From Opisthocomus hoazin (Eukaryota; Chordata; Aves; Opisthocomiformes; Opisthocomidae): a DNA stretch of 64,000 nucleotides. Where the stretch lies: contig NC_134415.1 of the NCBI RefSeq assembly GCF_030867145.1, forward strand, positions 19,446,417 to 19,510,416, in the 5' to 3' direction. The position numbers and the translations under genes are program-made. Positions within the stretch are counted from its first letter, which is position 1. Each line of letters begins with the position of its first letter. Under the pieces are notes generated by a model. That model was not told the origin of the DNA. It saw only the letters and a program-made list of their open reading frames with translations, and ran no database searches. Shown piece by piece: positions 60,690-64,000 of this stretch.

Positions 60690-63550
60690 GTTCGAAGGGG
60701 GAAGGGGATATTGCCCAGCTCACTAGGGATGAGCCCAGGCTTGGCGTGCCAGGGCCAGGGGTGAGATTGACAGCCCAGCTCAAGTGTGTTTACACCAATG
60801 CACGTAGTATGGCCAATAAACAGGAGGAGCTGGAAGCCATTATACAGCAGGACGGCTACGACTTGGTCGCCATCACAGAAACGTGGTGGGACAACTCGCA
60901 TGACTGGCATTCTGTCATAGATGGCTACAGACTCTTTAGGAAAGACAGGTCAACAAGGAGAGGTGGGGGAGTTGCTCTATATGTGAGGCAGCAACTGGAA
61001 TGCATTGAGCTTGGCCTGGGGGCAAGTGAAGAAGGAGTTGAAAGCTTGTGGGTTAGAATTAAGGGACAGGCTCACACGGGTGACATTACGGTGGGTGTAT
61101 ACTACAGGCCACCTGACCAGGAGGAGGAGGTTGATGAAGCCTTCTACAGGCAGCTGCAAGCAGCCTCACAGTCACAGGCTCTGGTTCTCATGGGGGACTT
61201 CAACCACCCTGACATCAGCTGGGAAGACCATACAGCTAGGCAGGCGCAATCCAGGAGGTTCCTACAGAGCATCGATGATAACTTTCTGATGCAAGTGGTG
61301 GAGGAACCAACAAGAAAAGGCGCGCTGCTGGACCTCGTGTTAACAAACAAGGAGGGACTGGTGGAGGACGTGAAGGTTGGAGGTAGACTCGGCTGCAGTG
61401 ATCATGAAATGGTCGAGTTCAGGATCCTGCGTGGAGGAAGCAGGGCGATAAGCAGGATCAAAACCCTGGACCTCAGGAGGGCTGACTTTGGCCTCTTCAA
61501 GGAGCTACTGGGAGGAATCCCGTGGGCCAGGGCTCTCGAAGGCAGGGGGGTCCATGAGTGCTGGTCGCTTTTTAAACAACACTTCTTCCATGCACAGGAG
61601 CAATGCATCCCCCTGAGAAAGAAATTTAGCAAAGGAGGCAGGAGACCTGCATGGTTAAACAAGGAGCTTCTAGCGGAGATCAGGCAGAAGAGAAAGGTGC
61701 ATGGAATGTGGAAAGAGGGACAGGCCACTTGGGAAGAGTACAGAAACGTAGTGAGAGCATGCAGGGATGCGACGAGGAAGGCCAAGGCTCACCTGGAATT
61801 GAAGCTGGCAAGGGATGTCAAAAACAACAAGAAGGGCTTCTTCAACTACATCAGCAGCAAAAGGAAGGCTAGGGACAACGTGGGGCCGCTGCTGAATGAG
61901 GCGGGTGTCCTGGTGACGGAGGATGCGGAGAAGGCAGAGCTAATGAATGCCTTCTTTGCTTCAGTCTTCAGTGCTAAGACTGGCCCTCAGGAATCCCAGG
62001 CCCCGGAGGTAAGAGAAGAAGCCTACAAAGAGCACGACTTTCCCTTGGTCGAGGAGGACTGTGTGAGGGATCGCTTAAGCGATCTGGATGTCCACAAATC
62101 CATGGGCCCCGATGGAATGCACCCACGAGTGCTGAGGGAGCTGGCGGATGTCATTGCCGAGCCACTCTCCATCATCTTTGAGAGGTCCTGGAGGACAGGA
62201 GAGGTGCCCGAGGACTGGAGAAAGGCCAATGTCACTCCAATCTTCAAAAAGGGCAAGAAGGAGGACCCAGGGAACTACAGGCCGGTCAGCCTCACCTCCA
62301 TCCCGGGAAAGGTGATGGAGCAGCTTATCCTGGAGGCCATCATGAAGCAAGTGGAAGAAAAGAAGGTTATCAGGAGTAGTCAGCATGGATTCACCAAGGG
62401 GAAATCATGCCTGACCAATCTGATAGCTTTCTATGATGACATGACTGGCTGGGTAGACGAAGGGAGAGCCGTGGATGTTGTCTACCTCGACTTCAGCAAG
62501 GCTTTTGACACAGTCTCCCATGATATCCTCCTGGGGAAGCTGAGGAAGTGTGGGCTGGATGAGTGGTCGGTGAAGTGGATAGAGAACTGGCTGAATGGCA
62601 GAACTCAGAGGGTTGTCATCAGCGGCGCTGAGTCTAGTTGGAGGCTGGTGACAAGTGGTGTCCCCCAGGGGTCAGTACTGGGCCCAGTCTTGTTTAACTT
62701 CTTCATCAACGACCTGGATGAAGAGTTAGAATGTACCCTCAGCAAGTTTGCTGACGACACCAAACTGGGAGGTGTGGTAGATACACCGGAAGGCTGTGCT
62801 GCCATTCAGCGTGACCTGGATAGGCTGGAGAGCTGGGCAGAGAGGAACCTGATGAGGTTCAACAAGGGAAAGTGCAGGGTCCTGCACCTGGGGAGGAACA
62901 ACCTCATGCACCAGTACAGGCTTGGGGTGGACCTGCTGGAGAGCAGCTCTGCGGAGAGGGACCTGGGTGTCCTGGTGGACGACAGGTTAACTATGAGCCA
63001 GCAGTGTGCCCTGGCTGCCAAGAAGGCCAATGGGATCCTGGGGTGCATCAAGAAGAGTGTGGCCAGCAGGACAAGGGAGGTTCTCCTTCCCCTCTACACT
63101 GCCCTGGTGAGGCCTCATCTGGAGTACTGTGTCCAGTTCTGGGCTCCCCAGTTCAAGAAGGATGAAGAGCTACTGGAGAGAGTCCAGCGGAGGGCTACAA
63201 GGATGGTGAGGGGACTGGAGCATCTCCCCTACGAGGAGAGGTTGAGGGAACTGGGCTTGTTCAGCCTGAAGAAGAGAAGGCTGCGAGGGGACCTTATAAA
63301 TGCCTACAAATATCTGAAGGGTGGGTGTCAGGAGGATGGGGCCAAGCTCTTTTCAGTGGTGCCCAGTGACAGGACAAGGGGTAATGGGCACAAACTGAGG
63401 CACAGGAAGTTCCGTCTGAACATGAGGAGGAACTTCTTCTCTCTGAGGGTGATGGAGCACTGGAACAGGCTGCCCAGGGAGGTTGTGGAGTCTCCTTCTC
63501 TGGAGATATTCAAGACCCGCCTGGACAAGGTCCTGTGCAGCCTGCTGTAG
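60686..63550 (+). CDS. CR1 ORF2: endonuclease + reverse transcriptase, intact
   Basis: Open from the frameshift site to TAG at 63548-63550, about 954 codons. 934 remain if counted from the GTG at 60746, which is residue 1 below. Endonuclease motifs: TNARS (17-21), ITETWW (E45), GVYYRPP, GDFNHP (D151, N153) and SDHEMVEF (D219, H220). Reverse transcriptase: [30 protein letters not shown] (D582), [20 protein letters not shown] and [10 protein letters not shown] (D670, D671). All catalytic residues are present. It nicks DNA and primes reverse transcription from the element's 3' end. There is no ATG upstream of TNARS; the first in-frame ATG is 60809. So either translation comes by frameshift or reinitiation, or it begins at a non-ATG codon. 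No defects were found. Confidence 0.93.
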   Translation, partial: LGSKGEGDIAQLTRDEPRLGVPGPGVRLTAQLKCVYTNARSMANKQEELEAIIQQDGYDLVAITETWWDNSHDWHSVIDGYRLFRKDRSTRRGGGVALYVRQQLECIELGLGASEEGVESLWVRIKGQAHTGDITVGVYYRPPDQEEEVDEAFYRQLQAASQSQALVLMGDFNHPDISWEDHTARQAQSRRFLQSIDDNFLMQVVEEPTRKGALLDLVLTNKEGLVEDVKVGGRLGCSDHEMVEFRILRGGSRAISRIKTLDLRRADFGLFKELLGGIPWARALEGRGVHECWSLFKQHFFHAQEQCIPLRKKFSKGGRRPAWLNKELLAEIRQKRKVHGMWKEGQATWEEYRNVVRACRDATRKAKAHLELKLARDVKNNKKGFFNYISSKRKARDNVGPLLNEAGVLVTEDAEKAELMNAFFASVFSAKTGPQESQAPEVREEAYKEHDFPLVEEDCVRDRLSDLDVHKSMGPDGMHPRVLRELADVIAEPLSIIFERSWRTGEVPEDWRKANVTPIFKKGKKEDPGNYRPVSLTSIPGKVMEQLILEAIMKQVEEKKVIRSSQHGFTKGKSCLTNLIAFYDDMTGWVDEGRAVDVVYLDFSKAFDTVSHDILLGKLRKCGLDEWSVKWIENWLNGRTQRVVISGAESSWRLVTSGVPQGSVLGPVLFNFFINDLDEELECTLSKFADDTKLGGVVDTPEGCAAIQRDLDRLESWAERNLMRFNKGKCRVLHLGRNNLMHQYRLGVDLLESSSAERDLGVLVDDRLTMSQQCALAAKKANGILGCIKKSVASRTREVLLPLYTALVRPHLEYCVQFWAPQFKKDEELLERVQRRATRMVRGLEHLPYEERLRELGLFSLKKRRLRGDLINAYKYLKGGCQEDGAKLFSVVPSDRTRGNGHKLRHRKFRLNMRRNFFSLRVMEHWNRLPREVVESPSLEIFKTRLDKVLCSLL

Positions 63551-63569
63551 GTGACCCTGCTTCGGCGGG

Positions 63570-63610
63570 GGGGTTGGACTAGATGACCCACAGAGGTCCC
63601 TTCCAACCCC
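63570..63610 (+). other. CR1 3'UTR hairpin
   Basis: GGGGTTGGA (63570-63578) pairs perfectly with TCCAACCCC (63602-63610) over nine bases, loop 23 nt. The same arms are present in D, E and the 67-bp stub, and slightly altered in B and C. In CR1 the 3' end is the likely reverse-transcriptase recognition site (family knowledge). Confidence 0.8.
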
Positions 63611-63614
63611 TACT

Positions 63615-63636
63615 ATTCTGTGATTCTGTGATTCTG
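63615..63636 (+). repeat. CR1 octamer tail (ATTCTGTG)n
   Basis: Two complete ATTCTGTG units and a third cut to ATTCTG, the characteristic non-poly(A) CR1 terminus. Confidence 0.92.
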
Positions 63637-64000
63637 AACACACAAACCTTGAAATTCCTGTCTGTTACCACCACTGTGTATTTCTCTAGGAGCTAAAACA
63701 AGTCACATCTCTGTCTTGTGTGGTCAGTATATGAGGACTGGCTTAGGACAGTGTCACTGGTGTAAAGAGAAAAGAAAAAGGTCTTCTGTTTGTTGTAGGA
63801 GTATTTATTTGCATTCATTCATTCTCTTTAAGGCTGTTATGAGTTTTTATTCCCTTAGCAACTGGCGGTGGTCTGGGAGCTAGACATAAAGAGGTAAAGT
63901 ACCTCTTTAGTTCTACAACCGATTCAGCTATCCCTTTAGAAAAGACTATAGTCCCGTTCTTCATAAATTTTGCATTATCTGAAACCTTTTCATCTTCAGA
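63637..64000. other. Unique non-coding flank
   Basis: AT-rich sequence after the CR1 tail; no gene or repeat seen. Confidence 0.5.

Larger units (their letters stand above)
59163..63636 (+). mobile_element. Complete CR1 LINE (copy F), both ORFs open
   Basis: About 4.47 kb: 5'UTR (59163-59597), ORF1 (59598-60689), ORF2 frame (60674-63550), 3'UTR with hairpin (63570-63610) and octamer tail (63615-63636). The 5' end coincides with that of copy A, so it is a real terminus. Most CR1 copies in birds are 5'-truncated (known for the family). An entire copy with no stop or frameshift in either ORF is rare and could still be competent. No convincing target-site duplication is visible (only AACA near both ends). 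Confidence 0.96.

Noticed and set aside
59155..63642. Target-site duplication for the complete CR1 (AACA near both ends)
   Set aside because: Four bases, not exactly at the ends; within chance expectation.

Overview
The window is a piece of a bird nuclear genome. The evidence is (a) repeated CR1 LINE copies that end in the avian-type octamer tail (ATTCTGTG / ATTCTATG) after a conserved 3' hairpin, (b) three solo LTRs of the avian endogenous-retrovirus type that begins TGTCCTGG, and (c) very old MIR-like SINE and L3-like CR1 relics, all in an AT-rich non-coding background. The LTR type and the recently active CR1s suggest a non-galliform bird, but the species cannot be decided from this sequence. 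I found no host protein-coding exon, tRNA, rRNA or CRISPR. The unique DNA looks like a gene desert or the inside of a very large intron.

Layout. 1-2062 (minus): 5' part of a full-length CR1 (copy A: 5'UTR, ORF1, start of ORF2), inserted into an older CR1 (copy B, 2063-3427, plus). 3428-20086: unique AT-rich DNA. 20087-20938 (minus): 5'-truncated CR1 copy D. 22172-22586 (plus): solo LTR with a perfect 5-bp target duplication. 24405-24668: MIR-like SINE. 29786-30207 (minus): old CR1 copy H. 31531-32113 (minus): second solo LTR. 37045-37165: L3-like relic. 43798-43945: second MIR-like SINE. 44803-48440 (minus): old CR1 copy G split by a 2.6-kb younger CR1, copy E. 49355-50056 (minus): third LTR, carrying a 67-bp CR1 stub. 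53742-54361 (plus): CR1 copy C, sister of B. 59163-63636 (plus): complete CR1 (copy F) with open ORF1 and ORF2.

Copy F is the centre of interest. It has a GC-rich 5'UTR with AP-1-like and GC-box motifs, a 363-aa ORF1 (Cys4 motif, coiled coil, GDSL-esterase-like domain), and an ORF2 with endonuclease and reverse transcriptase motifs intact. The 3' hairpin and octamer tail, where the reverse transcriptase is thought to begin copying, are also present. The ORF1/ORF2 junction has the layout of a -1 programmed ribosomal frameshift. A TTTAAAC heptamer lies in the correct phase directly before the ORF1 TAG stop. The ORF2 frame (-1) opens only 6 nt upstream of it, and has no ATG until inside the endonuclease domain. 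The same arrangement is seen in copy A. This would make ORF2 a Gag-Pol-like extension of ORF1. It is inferred from sequence only.

The elements nest and so give an order of events: A landed in B, E in G, and a CR1 stub in an LTR.
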